Counted from the first letter of the stretch, positions 27,165 to 36,616 are shown. The stretch: 64,000 nucleotides of DNA from JADJPO01 sp963825645 (GCA_963825645.1 CAWGTT010000007.1:1-64000), one strand, 5' to 3'. Numbers and translations are program-made. Notes: generated by a model not told the origin, from the sequence alone.

Positions 27165-27842
27165 CTAGTCGCCCGCGACCATGAACTGCCAGGTGCCCGC
27201 GGTGCCGTCGATGCCGACCCGCCAGCCGAGGTACCCGCTGCCGTCCGTTCGCATCTTCTGGGCCTCGGCTGGGGTCAGCAGGCCGGCGTCGACCACCTCC
27301 TGCCAGGCCGCGTCGTCGTTCTCGCCGGCCAGAGTCGCCACCGCGGGCCAGACCGACAGCGGTCGTCCGCTGGTCGTGTCCGAGACCGGCGTCGTGCCGA
27401 GCACGCGCACCAGCGCCGCGTAGCGCTCGTCCGGCTGTTCCGGCAGGACGAACGCCTCGGCCGGGGTGACCAGGCCGAAGCTGAGGTTGGTCTGGTCCCG
27501 GGTGGCGAGTGCGATGAGCTGCTGGCTGTCGCACGCCACGGCCGCCTCGAACAGGGTCTGCGCGGTGGTGCTCGCTGCCGTGGTCAGGCCGACGGTGTTC
27601 GGTGCGGTGGGCGGATCGGCCACCGTGGCGGCCGAGCAGGCCGCCGAGCCGGAGGTGGCCGGTGTCGTGACGTCGGCGGACGGGGTGGGCCCGGCCGACG
27701 ACGTGCTCGGCTCACCGGCGGTGACCGACGGAGACGAGGTGGCGTCCGGCTCGGGGTCCGAGCATCCCGCTGTGACCACGGTGGCGGCCAGCACGGTGGC
27801 CAGGGCGCACAGAACAGGACCCCGTGGTGTCAGGCGACGCAT
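27165..27842 (-). CDS. Putative lipoprotein of unknown function
   Basis: The 225-aa precursor has a basic start, a hydrophobic segment and the lipobox VTAGC, so the mature protein is probably anchored outside the membrane. A Ser/Thr/Pro linker (about 30-65) is followed by a compact domain with ACSAATVADPPTAPNTVGL, a FEAAVACDSQQLIALA helix and SGYLGWRVGIDGTAGTWQFMVAGD. Two cysteines may form a disulfide. ATG at 27842 follows GAGGAGAG. No enzyme motif was recognised. Confidence 0.8.
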   Translation of the reverse strand: MRRLTPRGPVLCALATVLAATVVTAGCSDPEPDATSSPSVTAGEPSTSSAGPTPSADVTTPATSGSAACSAATVADPPTAPNTVGLTTAASTTAQTLFEAAVACDSQQLIALATRDQTNLSFGLVTPAEAFVLPEQPDERYAALVRVLGTTPVSDTTSGRPLSVWPAVATLAGENDDAAWQEVVDAGLLTPAEAQKMRTDGSGYLGWRVGIDGTAGTWQFMVAGD

Positions 27843-27918
27843 GACTCTCCTCAGCGTTCGACGTCCCCCTCGGTAGATGCACCGCGCCGTCCCGGAGGTT
27901 ACGTGGCCCGCCGCTGTC

Positions 27919-28233
27919 TTACCAACGTGGCCGGTGCCGGGTAGGGCTGCGCGGCAGCTCCCCGGACGATGCCGATCTCTCGGACGGCGCCCGCAGCGGT
28001 GGTCCACCGGCCCGGCGGACGTCGGCAGCCGGGATCCAGTCCGTGCGGGTCGGCCCACCCGGCGGGGTCCAGGAGACTTCGACCGCCTCACGGGTCCAGG
28101 CCAGCGCCTCGGCGGGCATGGCCATCACCTCACCGGTGGACCAGCGCATGGTGGCCACCACCGCGATCGGGGTGCGGGCACGGGTCACCTGACCGTTCGG
28201 GACGGCACGGAAGATGCGAGGGGAGCTGCCCAT
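27919..28233 (-). CDS. Conserved actinobacterial hypothetical protein
   Basis: The 104-aa protein reads SSPRIFRAVPNGQVTRARTP, VVATMRWSTGEVMAMPAEAL and VEVSWTPPGGPTRTDWIPAADV, a well-ordered beta-rich segment likely to be a small folded domain, then a disordered tail. ATG at 28233 is preferred over 28260 because a weak AAGGTCGG site precedes it. I do not recognise a function. Confidence 0.65.
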   Translation of the reverse strand: MGSSPRIFRAVPNGQVTRARTPIAVVATMRWSTGEVMAMPAEALAWTREAVEVSWTPPGGPTRTDWIPAADVRRAGGPPLRAPSERSASSGELPRSPTRHRPRW

Positions 28234-28369
28234 GGGCCGACCTTTCGCGAAGCCTTTCATGAAGCACGACGGTGAACTCGACCCGTTCTTACGGTAACCC
28301 GCCGACGCCGCCTGAGTCGAACAAGCGTTCGATGTGATAGCCCGATCGGCCTATTGCCCACTCGGAGAG

Positions 28370-29560
28370 TCAGTCGCAGATGTCGGTGTCTGCGCTGCGC
28401 CCCTGCACGCCGTCCAGCACCACCTGCGAGGGGCCGGACGGCGAGGAGGACGGTCCGGGCGAGGAAGACGGTGCGGGCGAGGCGGACGGCGTCGCGTCCG
28501 CGTTACCGGAGTCCAGGTCGATGGGGCGGTCGTGACGCAGCGCCGTCCACAGCTCGGCGGCCGGGTCGACCCAGACCAGCCGGTTGATGTCGCTCGGATC
28601 CGGACCGTTCGGCACGGTGATGAACTGGGTGTTCTTCAGTCCGACGTGCTGCACGTCCTGCGCGAAGGCGACCAGCCGGGCCAGGCTGGACAGCTCCGGG
28701 TTCATCAGCAGTGACCGGGTGACCGCGTCGAGGAAGGCGTAGGTGCGGGCCGGATTGACCAGGGTGCCGGCGCTGGTGGCCTTCTGCAGCACCGAGGACA
28801 GGAACGCCTGCTGTCGTTCGATCCGGCCCAGGTCGCTGCCGTCGCCGAGGGTGTACCGCTCGCGCACGTAGGCCAGCGCGGTCTGCCCGTCCACGTCGCT
28901 GCGCCCGGCCGGTAGGTGGATGTTGTGCTTGGTGTCGTTGACTGGCTTGGCCAGGCAGATCGGCACCGTGCCGAGGGCGTCGACGACCTCGGTGAAGCCG
29001 GTGAAGTCGACCACCACCCAGTCGTCGATGCGCACTCCGGTCAGCGACTCGACGGTCTTCAGCGTGCAGGCCGGTCCGCCCGTGGTGAACGCATCGTTGA
29101 AGATCCGCCGCGACCCGGGGGAGACGGCTCCGGTCGCCGGGTCGATGCAGTCGGGCACCTCGACCATCGAGTCCCGCGGGATGCTCACCGCAGTCGCCCA
29201 GCTGCGGTCGGCGGCCAGGTGCACCACCAGCGTGGTGTCGGACTTCGCGCCGGTCTCGGTTCCACCGCCGATGAAGCTGTTCTCGCCTTCGCGGGAGTCC
29301 GAGCCCATCACCAGCACGTTGACCGGCCGCCCGCCGTCCGGGTTCACCGGGGCCAGGGAGGGCCGGTCGGCCCCGAGCATCGGGGTGAGGTCGGCTGTGC
29401 GGATGTTGCTCTGGAGCACTGTGAGCGCCACCAGGGTTCCGCCGCCGACCAGCAGCACCAGCGTGGCCAGCCCGACCAGGATGCGGCGCCCCCAGCGCGC
29501 GCGGTCGGGCGCGGCGTGCGAGCCGCGGCGCGGCTCTCTTGTCGGCGTGGGCTGGCTCAC
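28370..29560 (-). CDS. LytR-CpsA-Psr (LCP) family cell-wall glycopolymer ligase, copy 1
   Basis: LCP proteins transfer lipid-linked glycopolymers such as arabinogalactan or teichoic acids onto peptidoglycan. The 396-aa protein has a short cytoplasmic N-terminus, one membrane anchor (ILVGLATLVLLVGGGTLVAL) and an extracellular LCP domain. That domain has VNVLVMGSDSREGENS, SDTTLVVHLAADRSWATAVS, IPRDSMVEVPDC and ALAYVRERYTLGDGSDLGRI, including the arginines that bind the pyrophosphate. The tail is Ser/Pro rich. GTG at 29560 is my choice among weakly supported starts. It lies 40 bases after the subtilase gene on the same strand. Confidence 0.93.
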   Translation of the reverse strand: MSQPTPTREPRRGSHAAPDRARWGRRILVGLATLVLLVGGGTLVALTVLQSNIRTADLTPMLGADRPSLAPVNPDGGRPVNVLVMGSDSREGENSFIGGGTETGAKSDTTLVVHLAADRSWATAVSIPRDSMVEVPDCIDPATGAVSPGSRRIFNDAFTTGGPACTLKTVESLTGVRIDDWVVVDFTGFTEVVDALGTVPICLAKPVNDTKHNIHLPAGRSDVDGQTALAYVRERYTLGDGSDLGRIERQQAFLSSVLQKATSAGTLVNPARTYAFLDAVTRSLLMNPELSSLARLVAFAQDVQHVGLKNTQFITVPNGPDPSDINRLVWVDPAAELWTALRHDRPIDLDSGNADATPSASPAPSSSPGPSSSPSGPSQVVLDGVQGRSADTDICD

Positions 29561-29600
29561 GACTGCGATGGTCGCATGGACAATGGGCAGCTGCCCGGGG

Positions 29601-31691
29601 TCAGCGCACCCTAACGGCACTGCTCACGGCAGCCATCGTGCGGTCGGTGGCCGGCACCGCGACCCGGTAGACGGCCCCACGGGTCAGCCGAGTGAAGCTG
29701 AGTCGGCCGGTCGAGGGAAGGGTCCTGGTGGCCACGGTGCGCCAACGGGAGCCCACCCGCTGCAGCAGCCGGACCCGGGTGCCGCGGGCGACCGGGTTGA
29801 CGGTAGTGGTCACGATACGGATCCCTGCCTTGACCGGCACCCGCGGCAGCACGTTGATCAGCACCGGCCGGGAGACGGTGTTCGCAACCCGGGACGATCC
29901 GGCGTAGCGCGCCGAGACGGTCAGGGTGCCGGAGGCCCGCACGGCCAGCGAGATGCGGCCGGAGGAGTCGGTGCGCCGAGTCAGGCAGCGCAGGGTCTGC
30001 GACGGCGCGGCCGTGCTGCACATCGCCACCTGCGCACCCGCCAGCCCCTTGCCGCCGGAGGTGAGCCGGAACACCACTCTGGCCAGCGAGAGGTACGGCG
30101 CCCGGTAGGGAGCGGAGACGACGTCCAGCGAGCTCACCGCAGCCGAGGTGATCGCCCGGCCGGGCAGCGCCGCGCCGCCGGCCACCTGCTTGGCCAGGTC
30201 CAGCGCCGCCAGCGGCTGGACCAGGCCGTACCCGCTGGAATTGTCCCGGCCGGAAGCGCCGACGTCGCGCGCGCTCCGGGTGAGGATGATGGCCACGTCG
30301 CCCGGGGTGGCCCGAGGTGCGGCGGCCCGCACCAGCGCAGCGGTGGCGGTCACCAGCGGTGCCGACATCGACGTGCCGTCCATGTACGCGTAGGTGTTCG
30401 GCGGGTAGGTGGAGACGATGTCGACGCCGGGGGCGAGCAGGTCCACGCCGGCCCCGGTGCTGGAGAACGCCGCCGGCCGGTCGCTGGTGTCGCTCGCGCC
30501 GACTCCGATCACCCCCGGGAAGGCGGCCGGGTAGATCGTCGGGTTCCCCTGGGCCCGCATGTTGCCGGCCGCACTGACTACGACCACATCGTGCTGGAGC
30601 GCGTAGGCGATCGCGGCGTCCTCGGCCGCGGAGTAGTCCGGTGAGCCGACCGACAGGTTGATCACCCGCGCGCCCCGGTCGACCGCCCAGACGACCCCGT
30701 TCGCCACGTCGGCGTCGGTGCCCGCGCCGTCCGCGCCGAGTACCCGGACGGGCAGGATCCGCACCCCCTGGCCCAGGCCGGCAGTGCCGATCCCGTTGCC
30801 GGCCAGGGATGAGATGGCGCCGGCCACGTGGGTGCCGTGCCCGTGCGCGTCGAGCTGGCCGTTGCCGCTCGCGACGAAGTCACGTCCGCTCAGGACGACG
30901 CCGGCAAGGTCGGGGTGGCGGGCGTCGACACCGGTGTCGAGCACCGCCACGGTCACTCCGTTGCCGCGTTGGCTCGACCAGACCTGCTCGGCGGAGAGCC
31001 GGGTCAGCGCCCACTGCGCGTCGCGGTACGGGTCGGTGGCCTGGATCCGCACCGTCGAGGCCAGGCTGACGTCGAGCACCTCGGGGTCGGTCAGGGCCGC
31101 GGTGACCACCTGGCGGGCCCGGGTGAGGTCGGGGGTGGACACGGTGTCGACCACCGGGCGCCCGTCGACCTCGCGGACGGTCACGAGGTTCACGGTGCCC
31201 CGCAGCGGGGCGCGGTCCAGCACGGCGGAGGGCGAACGCCGGGGGCGCTTGCGCAGGGGAGCGGCCCACGCGGCCGGGTGTGGCGGCGAGCTGCGGAACC
31301 GGCCGGCGTCGGGATCGGCGGCCTTCATGAGCGAGGTGCGCCCGGACGCCGACACCGTGTCCGGAGCCGTCCCGTCGGTGGCCTCGGCAGTCGTTGTGCC
31401 GGTGGTCCTCGGCGCTGCCGCCGCCGGAGCGTCGGGGTCGCCGGTCTTGGTGGCAGCGTTGCCCCGCGCGGCGCGTTCGAGCGTGGAGGGTGCCTCGCTC
31501 GCCGTCTTGGCGGTCCCCGGCACCGGATCGGTCTCGAGGACGGTGGCGTGCGGCCGGGTGTCCGGAATGGCGCAGCCGGACGTCACTGCGATGGCGGGGA
31601 CGAGCAGCGTGATCAGCACGATCGTGGCGGCGGGAGAGCGTCGTCCGGTGAAGGTCCCGAATGGCCACCTAGGGTATCTGAGCACGCACAT
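29601..31691 (-). CDS. Secreted subtilisin-like serine protease (S8), probable lipoprotein
   Basis: The product is about 696 aa. A hydrophobic segment ending VTSGC is a plausible lipobox, followed by a low-complexity region, an inhibitor-like propeptide (residues ~155-225) and the S8 domain. The catalytic triad is visible as Asp in VAVLDTGVDARHPDL, His in AHGHGTHVAGAI and Ser in YMDGTSMSAPLV, with the oxyanion Asn in VVVSAAGNMRAQG. Two C-terminal beta domains resemble Ig-like modules (LTSGGKGLAGAQVAMCSTAA). ATG at 31691 has no ribosome site and may be leaderless; the frame extends to 31808. It is divergent from the DUF445 gene. Confidence 0.9.
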   Translation of the reverse strand: MCVLRYPRWPFGTFTGRRSPAATIVLITLLVPAIAVTSGCAIPDTRPHATVLETDPVPGTAKTASEAPSTLERAARGNAATKTGDPDAPAAAAPRTTGTTTAEATDGTAPDTVSASGRTSLMKAADPDAGRFRSSPPHPAAWAAPLRKRPRRSPSAVLDRAPLRGTVNLVTVREVDGRPVVDTVSTPDLTRARQVVTAALTDPEVLDVSLASTVRIQATDPYRDAQWALTRLSAEQVWSSQRGNGVTVAVLDTGVDARHPDLAGVVLSGRDFVASGNGQLDAHGHGTHVAGAISSLAGNGIGTAGLGQGVRILPVRVLGADGAGTDADVANGVVWAVDRGARVINLSVGSPDYSAAEDAAIAYALQHDVVVVSAAGNMRAQGNPTIYPAAFPGVIGVGASDTSDRPAAFSSTGAGVDLLAPGVDIVSTYPPNTYAYMDGTSMSAPLVTATAALVRAAAPRATPGDVAIILTRSARDVGASGRDNSSGYGLVQPLAALDLAKQVAGGAALPGRAITSAAVSSLDVVSAPYRAPYLSLARVVFRLTSGGKGLAGAQVAMCSTAAPSQTLRCLTRRTDSSGRISLAVRASGTLTVSARYAGSSRVANTVSRPVLINVLPRVPVKAGIRIVTTTVNPVARGTRVRLLQRVGSRWRTVATRTLPSTGRLSFTRLTRGAVYRVAVPATDRTMAAVSSAVRVR

Positions 31692-31819
31692 ACAGTGACA
31701 TGATTGACCCGCAAGGACCAGCACTCTGAGGAATGGCCGCGTTGATCCGCGGCGGAACTGGCGTCCGGCGGGCTCCACGGGAACCTGCATCCCGCCTCGT
31801 GCGTGCAAGAGTTTGACTC

Positions 31820-33058
31820 ATGGACGCCGACGCGCTCCGCCAGGCCAACCTTCGGCGGATGAAGCTGATCGCCACCGCCCTGCTGGGGGTGGCGGCGCTG
31901 ATCTACGTCCTGACCCTGTCCGGCCGGGACTCCGGCTGGGTCGGCTTCGTCAACTCGGCCGCCGAGGCGGCCATGGTCGGGGCGGTCGCCGACTGGTTCG
32001 CCGTGACGGCCCTGTTCCGCCATCCGCTCGGCCTGCCGATCCCGCACACGGCGATCATCCCGACCCGCAAGGACGCTCTCGGGCACAGCCTGCAGGACTT
32101 CGTGGCGACCCACTTCCTGGCCGAGGACGTGGTTCGGGAGAAGGTCGCTGGAGCCCGGATCGCGCACCGGTCCGGGCAGTGGCTCAGCAGGCGGCCCAAC
32201 GCCGAACGGGCGACCGCCGAGCTGGCCAGCGTTGCCCGCGGCGCGCTGACCGTGCTCCGCGACGACACAGTGGTCGCCGTCCTCGACGACGTGTTCTTCC
32301 GTGCGGTGCTTCGCCGCCCGTGGGGCCCGCCGGCCGGGCGGCTGCTGGCTCGGATCGTCGCCGACGGCGCCCACCGCCGGCTGGTCGACGTCGGCGTCGA
32401 CCACCTGCACGCCTGGCTCAGCGAGCACGAGCAGGTGATCGTCCGGATGGTCCTGGAGCGGGCCCCCGCCTGGACGCCGACCTGGCTGGACCAGCGGGTC
32501 GCCCACCGCGCCTACGCCGAGGCGCTGCACTTCGCCGCCGATATGCGCGCCGACCCGGACCATCGGGCCCGCAAGGCACTGGACAGTCTCATCGCCGAGT
32601 TCGCCGCCGACCTGCAGGACGACCCCGCGATGCAGATCAAGGCCGACGCCTTCCGCGACCGACTGCTCTCCCATCCCGACGTGCGGGACGCTGTGGCCCA
32701 GCTGTGGGCCACTGTGCGCCGCTCGATCGAGGAGGCGGTCGACGACCCCGGCAGCGACCTACGCCGCCGCGCCGTCGACGCCGTCCAGGCCTTCGGCGAG
32801 CGGTTGGTGACGGACGCCGAGCTGCAGCGCCGGCTCGACGGCTACGCCGAGGACGGCGCCGCCCACCTGGTCACCAGCTACAGCAGCGAGGTGGTCACCG
32901 TGATCTCGGAGACGGTGCAGCGCTGGGACGGCGCCGAGGCATCCCGCCGGATCGAGTTGCACGTGGGACGGGACCTGCAGTTCATCCGGATCAACGGCAC
33001 GGTGGTCGGCGGGCTGGTGGGCCTGCTCATCCACACCGTCACTGTCACGGTCACCTGA
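31820..33058 (+). CDS. DUF445-family membrane-anchored protein
   Basis: The 412-aa protein starts with a membrane helix (LIATALLGVAALIYVLTL) and the family block FVNSAAEAAMVGAVADWFAVTALFRHPLGLPIPHTAIIPTRKD. Long helical segments follow, and a second membrane helix ends the protein (VVGGLVGLLIHTVTVTV). DUF445 proteins are broadly conserved, related to Bacillus YheB and SpoIIIAC-neighbour proteins, and of unknown function. ATG at 31820 lies within the promoter region of the divergent subtilase gene. Confidence 0.92.
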   Translation: MDADALRQANLRRMKLIATALLGVAALIYVLTLSGRDSGWVGFVNSAAEAAMVGAVADWFAVTALFRHPLGLPIPHTAIIPTRKDALGHSLQDFVATHFLAEDVVREKVAGARIAHRSGQWLSRRPNAERATAELASVARGALTVLRDDTVVAVLDDVFFRAVLRRPWGPPAGRLLARIVADGAHRRLVDVGVDHLHAWLSEHEQVIVRMVLERAPAWTPTWLDQRVAHRAYAEALHFAADMRADPDHRARKALDSLIAEFAADLQDDPAMQIKADAFRDRLLSHPDVRDAVAQLWATVRRSIEEAVDDPGSDLRRRAVDAVQAFGERLVTDAELQRRLDGYAEDGAAHLVTSYSSEVVTVISETVQRWDGAEASRRIELHVGRDLQFIRINGTVVGGLVGLLIHTVTVTVT

Positions 33059-33110
33059 CGCAGCGCAATCACGACTACACCTTTGGCCCAGTGCTGCCGA
33101 TGACTGCTGC

Positions 33111-35189
33111 GTGCTTCTCCTGGTTGCGCCTTCCGTGCCCACTGAGCTCACGGCCGGCTCCGGCCCCGTCATCGGGGCGCGTGAGGCCGCGCTCGGCGTC
33201 CTGGCCCTGGTGATCTGTGGACTTCTCGTGCGCCTTGCCCGACCGATGCTGCGTTACCGGCACGCCCGTCTGGTCGGGGCGACCCCCGAGGATGCGCTGC
33301 TGCAGGCCGGTCTCGGTCAGCAGACGGCGAGCCCGCCGGCTGAGTCCGGGGAACCGGCCGTGGCGGTCACCGTGCTGCCCAGCTCGCAGGACAGCGATCC
33401 GGTCGCGCTGGAGCTCGGCGAGCAGGACCTCGCTCTGGTGGACGTCCTGGGTCAGGACCATCCGATGAGCGCCCCGGGCCGACACCGCACCGCAGCCGCC
33501 CGGCCCTCCGGGGGAGAGCCGGCCGAGGCCCTGGACGCCGATGCCCTGCTCGCGTCGCCGGTCGAGACCCTCGAACCGGTGGAGCCGGTCGAGGCACCCG
33601 CGGACCACGAGGAGTCCCGGACCGGCGATACCTCCGAGGCGCCCGAGGCGCCCGAGGCGCCCGAGATACCTGAGACATCCGAGACACCTGAGGGGTCCGA
33701 GGTGCCCGAGCCGGTGGAGTCGGTCGAGCCGGTGGAGTCGGCGGGCCTGCCTGCCGCGGACGAACCGGCCCGGAACGACGTGTCGCTCACGATGAGCAGG
33801 CGCCCTGTGGCTGAAAGTAATGACATGGACGGTGCGGCGGGGTCTTCCCGAGCTGGTGACTTCTACGGGGTCGACTGGCATGACGAGGAGTGGCGGGGCA
33901 TCGACCTGACAGGTCGCTCCGATGCCGGCAGCGACGGTGAGGGCACGACAGGTGAGTGGTGGCTCGAGCAGCGCGGCGGGCCGGTCACGGTCGCGGATGT
34001 CGTGCAGCCGGCGGCCTGCGACGACGCAGAGGGCGATGTCGCGGCAGACGCTGAGCCGGAGGATGATTCGACCGCCTCCTGGTGGGAGTCGGTCGCCCGG
34101 TCGGACCTGGCCATCCCGGTGGCTGCTCAGTTCGCCGAGTCCGAGGACCGGTTCGACCAGGTCGACCAGATCGACCAGATCGACCAGATCGACCAGGGGG
34201 CCGGATCGGCGGACGGAGCCGTACCGACGCCTCGGGCCTCGGGCTACCTCACTGCCGCCCAACGCGACGCATTGCGCACCGCGCACGGTCGGCTGCGGGC
34301 TGCTGCAGACCGGATCGCGATCGCCCGGATCGTCGCCGAGGAGTCCTGGGTGCTGGTCGGCGCGGACAGCGTGGCGCTCATCGTGCCCACCCCCGACGGT
34401 CCGCGAACCCTTGCCCTGCACCCGGCCGCGAGCATGACCTGGGGTCCGCAGACCCTTGCCGCGCTGGTGTCGGTGGGCGGCCCGCTGCGAGCGGTCCTTG
34501 ACGGGGACCCGCTGGCCGAGGGCGGCTCGACGGCGGTGCTCGCCGTCCCGATCGCCAGCGCAGGCGTCCGGGTCGGCACCCTGGTGGCCCGGCGGGTGAC
34601 CCCGCGTGCCTTCGGCGCGGTCGAGGAGAGCCTGCTCGACCGCCTGGCCAGGATCGCCGGCCACGCCCTGGACCGGCTGACCCGCCGAGGCATGCTCCGC
34701 CGTGAGGAGGGCATCACAGACCCGGTGACCGACCTTCCCCCGCAGAGCCGGCTGGTGCAGGACCTACAAGCGGCGTTGCGCACCCAGAACGAGCACGGCA
34801 TGCCGCTCTCGCTCGTTGTCGCCGAGGTGGAGGGACTGCCGAGGATGCGCACCGAGGTCGGTGAGGAGCCGGCCGACGAGACGCTGGCCCAGGTGGCCAA
34901 CATCGTGATCGACGGTCTGCGGGTCGGCGACGTTCCGTACCGCTTCGGGGACGATGTGCTCGCCGTGCTGCTCGCGGGCACCGACCCGGACGTCGCGACG
35001 GCGGTCGCGCAGCGGCTCACCGCGGCGGTGAGTGATCTCGTCGGCGTCGAGGTGGCGCAGACCTACGATCTCACCCACCCGCTGCGGCTGCGGGCTGTGG
35101 TCATCCCGGTGACCGGTACCGCCCAACGGGTCGTGAACGAGGCCGAACGGGCCCTGACCGTGCAGCGGGTTCAGGCACGCTGGACCTGA
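33111..35189 (+). CDS. Membrane-anchored GAF-like and degenerate GGDEF protein
   Basis: The 692-aa protein has one hydrophobic segment (EAALGVLALVICGLLVRLA), a very long acidic low-complexity region at about 60-350, a GAF-like domain at about 385-520, and a C-terminal GGDEF-like domain at about 545-690. The signature GG(D/E)EF is replaced by FGDDVLAVLL, and the metal-binding residues expected near DPVTDLPPQSRL are partly kept, so cyclic-di-GMP synthesis is unlikely. The linker contains near-exact repeats (APEAPEAPE and DQIDQIDQIDQ). It probably acts as a scaffold or sensor. It follows DUF445 by 52 bases and may be co-transcribed. Confidence 0.75.
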   Translation: MLLLVAPSVPTELTAGSGPVIGAREAALGVLALVICGLLVRLARPMLRYRHARLVGATPEDALLQAGLGQQTASPPAESGEPAVAVTVLPSSQDSDPVALELGEQDLALVDVLGQDHPMSAPGRHRTAAARPSGGEPAEALDADALLASPVETLEPVEPVEAPADHEESRTGDTSEAPEAPEAPEIPETSETPEGSEVPEPVESVEPVESAGLPAADEPARNDVSLTMSRRPVAESNDMDGAAGSSRAGDFYGVDWHDEEWRGIDLTGRSDAGSDGEGTTGEWWLEQRGGPVTVADVVQPAACDDAEGDVAADAEPEDDSTASWWESVARSDLAIPVAAQFAESEDRFDQVDQIDQIDQIDQGAGSADGAVPTPRASGYLTAAQRDALRTAHGRLRAAADRIAIARIVAEESWVLVGADSVALIVPTPDGPRTLALHPAASMTWGPQTLAALVSVGGPLRAVLDGDPLAEGGSTAVLAVPIASAGVRVGTLVARRVTPRAFGAVEESLLDRLARIAGHALDRLTRRGMLRREEGITDPVTDLPPQSRLVQDLQAALRTQNEHGMPLSLVVAEVEGLPRMRTEVGEEPADETLAQVANIVIDGLRVGDVPYRFGDDVLAVLLAGTDPDVATAVAQRLTAAVSDLVGVEVAQTYDLTHPLRLRAVVIPVTGTAQRVVNEAERALTVQRVQARWT
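34150..34196 (+). repeat. Tandem GATCGACCA repeat inside the GGDEF-like gene
   Basis: Four to five copies of a 9-base unit GACCAGATC follow each other and encode Asp-Gln-Ile/Val triplets in the acidic linker. A second, shorter GAGGCGCCC repeat lies at 33635-33664. Copy number may vary between strains. Confidence 0.85.
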
Positions 35190-35243
35190 GCCGTCCGTGG
35201 ACCGGAGGCGGTCGCTCGGTGCCGACCTCGCCGCTCGCCCGGG

Positions 35244-35699
35244 TCAACCAGCCGTCTGGTCGACGATCCGCCATGCCTGACCGTCCTGCGACCGGACCAG
35301 GGTGTACTCCCGCCGGGTGAGCGGGTCCGCGTCGTCCTGGCGGAAGGTCGCCGTGACCTGCGAGGTGTCGGCGAACCCCGAGATGCGCTCACCGGTCGTC
35401 GCGCCCTCGACCCGCACATCGGCATACCGCGGCGCCGGGTCCAACCGCCCGTACTGCAGCTGCTGGCCCAGTACCAGGGCGTTCGCGGTCTCGAAGTCCC
35501 GGGCGCTCACCGCCTCGAGATAGACCTGCACCACCTGTTCGGGGGAGGCGGACGGCCCGGGGTCGGGGATGTCGGCGTGCTGCGGAGCCCATGCCCATAG
35601 CGCGGCGCCGACGGGCACCGCGGCCGCGGTCAGCGCTGCACCGGTCGAGGAGATCAGCGTCATGCCGGCCAGCATCCCGCAGTGCGGGCGGCGCGTCAC
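35244..35699 (-). CDS. Small secreted SnoaL/DUF4878-like protein
   Basis: The 151-aa frame has a hydrophobic N-terminal segment (GAALTAAAVPVGAALWAWA) that may be a signal or anchor. A compact alpha/beta domain follows, with EQVVQVYLEAVSARDFETANAL and a C-terminal TRREYTLVRSQDGQAWRIVD strand, typical of NTF2/SnoaL-like and DUF4878 domains. Starts at 35699, 35675 and 35663 are all possible. It is probably extracytoplasmic; the ligand is unknown. Confidence 0.7.
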   Translation of the reverse strand: MTRRPHCGMLAGMTLISSTGAALTAAAVPVGAALWAWAPQHADIPDPGPSASPEQVVQVYLEAVSARDFETANALVLGQQLQYGRLDPAPRYADVRVEGATTGERISGFADTSQVTATFRQDDADPLTRREYTLVRSQDGQAWRIVDQTAG

Positions 35700-35738
35700 C
35701 GACCCGGACCGAACGGTCGGTCCGGCGGCTGGTTCTCC

Positions 35739-36317
35739 TCAGCGAGCGGTCCGCCGTCGTGGCCCCGGCCCCGGGCGCCGGGCGCCGATCGACGTCGCCG
35801 TGACCGGCGGACCGTCCTGCGGCGAGTGCTCGAGGTGCAGCACGATCCGGCGCAGCGAGGCGGTCAGTCGGTCCCGATCCTCCTGCGAGAGGCTGGAGAT
35901 CACCGTCGACTCGCAGGCGCTGAGCGCTGGGAACACCCGTGCCATCAGCTCCTCGCCCTCGCCGGTCAAGGAGAGCAGCACGCGACGCGCGTCGTCCGGA
36001 TGATGGCTGCGCCGCACCAGGGAGCGTGACTCCAGGGTGCTCACCACACCGGTCAGGGTGGACTTGGAGATCCCCGCTTCGGAGGCGACATGACGGGACT
36101 CGATGCGCTCCCAGACCCAGACCACCCACAGCACCACCCACCCGGTCCAGGTCAGCCCGTGCGGCGTGAGCACTTGGCGCTCGAAGTGGTTGCGCATGGC
36201 GCCGGCCGCGCGGTAGACGCTGGTCACGGCGGCCATCGCGGCATGGTCCACCGGGAGCCCGGTGAGCCTCTCGGCGACGGCGCGTTCGGTCTGCTCGAGT
36301 GTGTACTGACCGGTCAC
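35739..36317 (-). CDS. MarR-family transcriptional regulator
   Basis: The 192-aa protein has the MarR winged helix (HVASEAGISKSTLTGVVSTLES, RRSHHPDDARRVLLSLTGEG) with N- and C-terminal dimerisation helices, and an Arg-rich tail. Such repressors respond to small aromatic or oxidising compounds. GTG at 36317 follows GGGGGAGGGG; the longer frame to 36623 is not supported. It is divergent from the FAD-oxidoreductase gene, with a candidate operator at 36511-36535 between them. Confidence 0.9.
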   Translation of the reverse strand: MTGQYTLEQTERAVAERLTGLPVDHAAMAAVTSVYRAAGAMRNHFERQVLTPHGLTWTGWVVLWVVWVWERIESRHVASEAGISKSTLTGVVSTLESRSLVRRSHHPDDARRVLLSLTGEGEELMARVFPALSACESTVISSLSQEDRDRLTASLRRIVLHLEHSPQDGPPVTATSIGARRPGPGPRRRTAR

Positions 36318-36510
36318 AGAAGCCCCTCCCCCACTCGCCCGGCGGTCACCGGCGAGCGCACTCACGGCGGATCTGTTCAGCCGTGCTCCCCCGGGTCGGT
36401 GAGTTCCCCCACACGCCTCCCGGTTCGATGCTAGGGCGATGGCGGCCGTAGGGGCAGATGCCAGGCGCACCTGTGACGACCGGGTGGAAGGAATCGCCGC
36501 CCGCCACCCG

Positions 36511-36535
36511 GTTTGGTCGCTAGGAGCAACCGAAC
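36511..36535. promoter_or_regulatory. Candidate MarR operator
   Basis: GTTTGGTCGCT at 36511-36521 and AGCAACCGAAC at 36525-36535 form an imperfect inverted repeat (9 of 11 pairs) around a 3-base centre. It sits between the divergent MarR and oxidoreductase genes, as expected for autoregulation and control of the neighbour. Confidence 0.45.
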
Positions 36536-36616
36536 GAAACACACAGTGATCATGTAGTGACGGCGGCGACGAGTCGGCGTTGGTCCGGCGATCGACCGCT
36601 ACGCGACACTGGTGGG

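Noticed and set aside
33635..33664. Short GAGGCGCCC repeat as a regulatory element
   Set aside because: It lies inside a coding region and keeps the frame, encoding Glu-Ala-Pro triplets of a linker.
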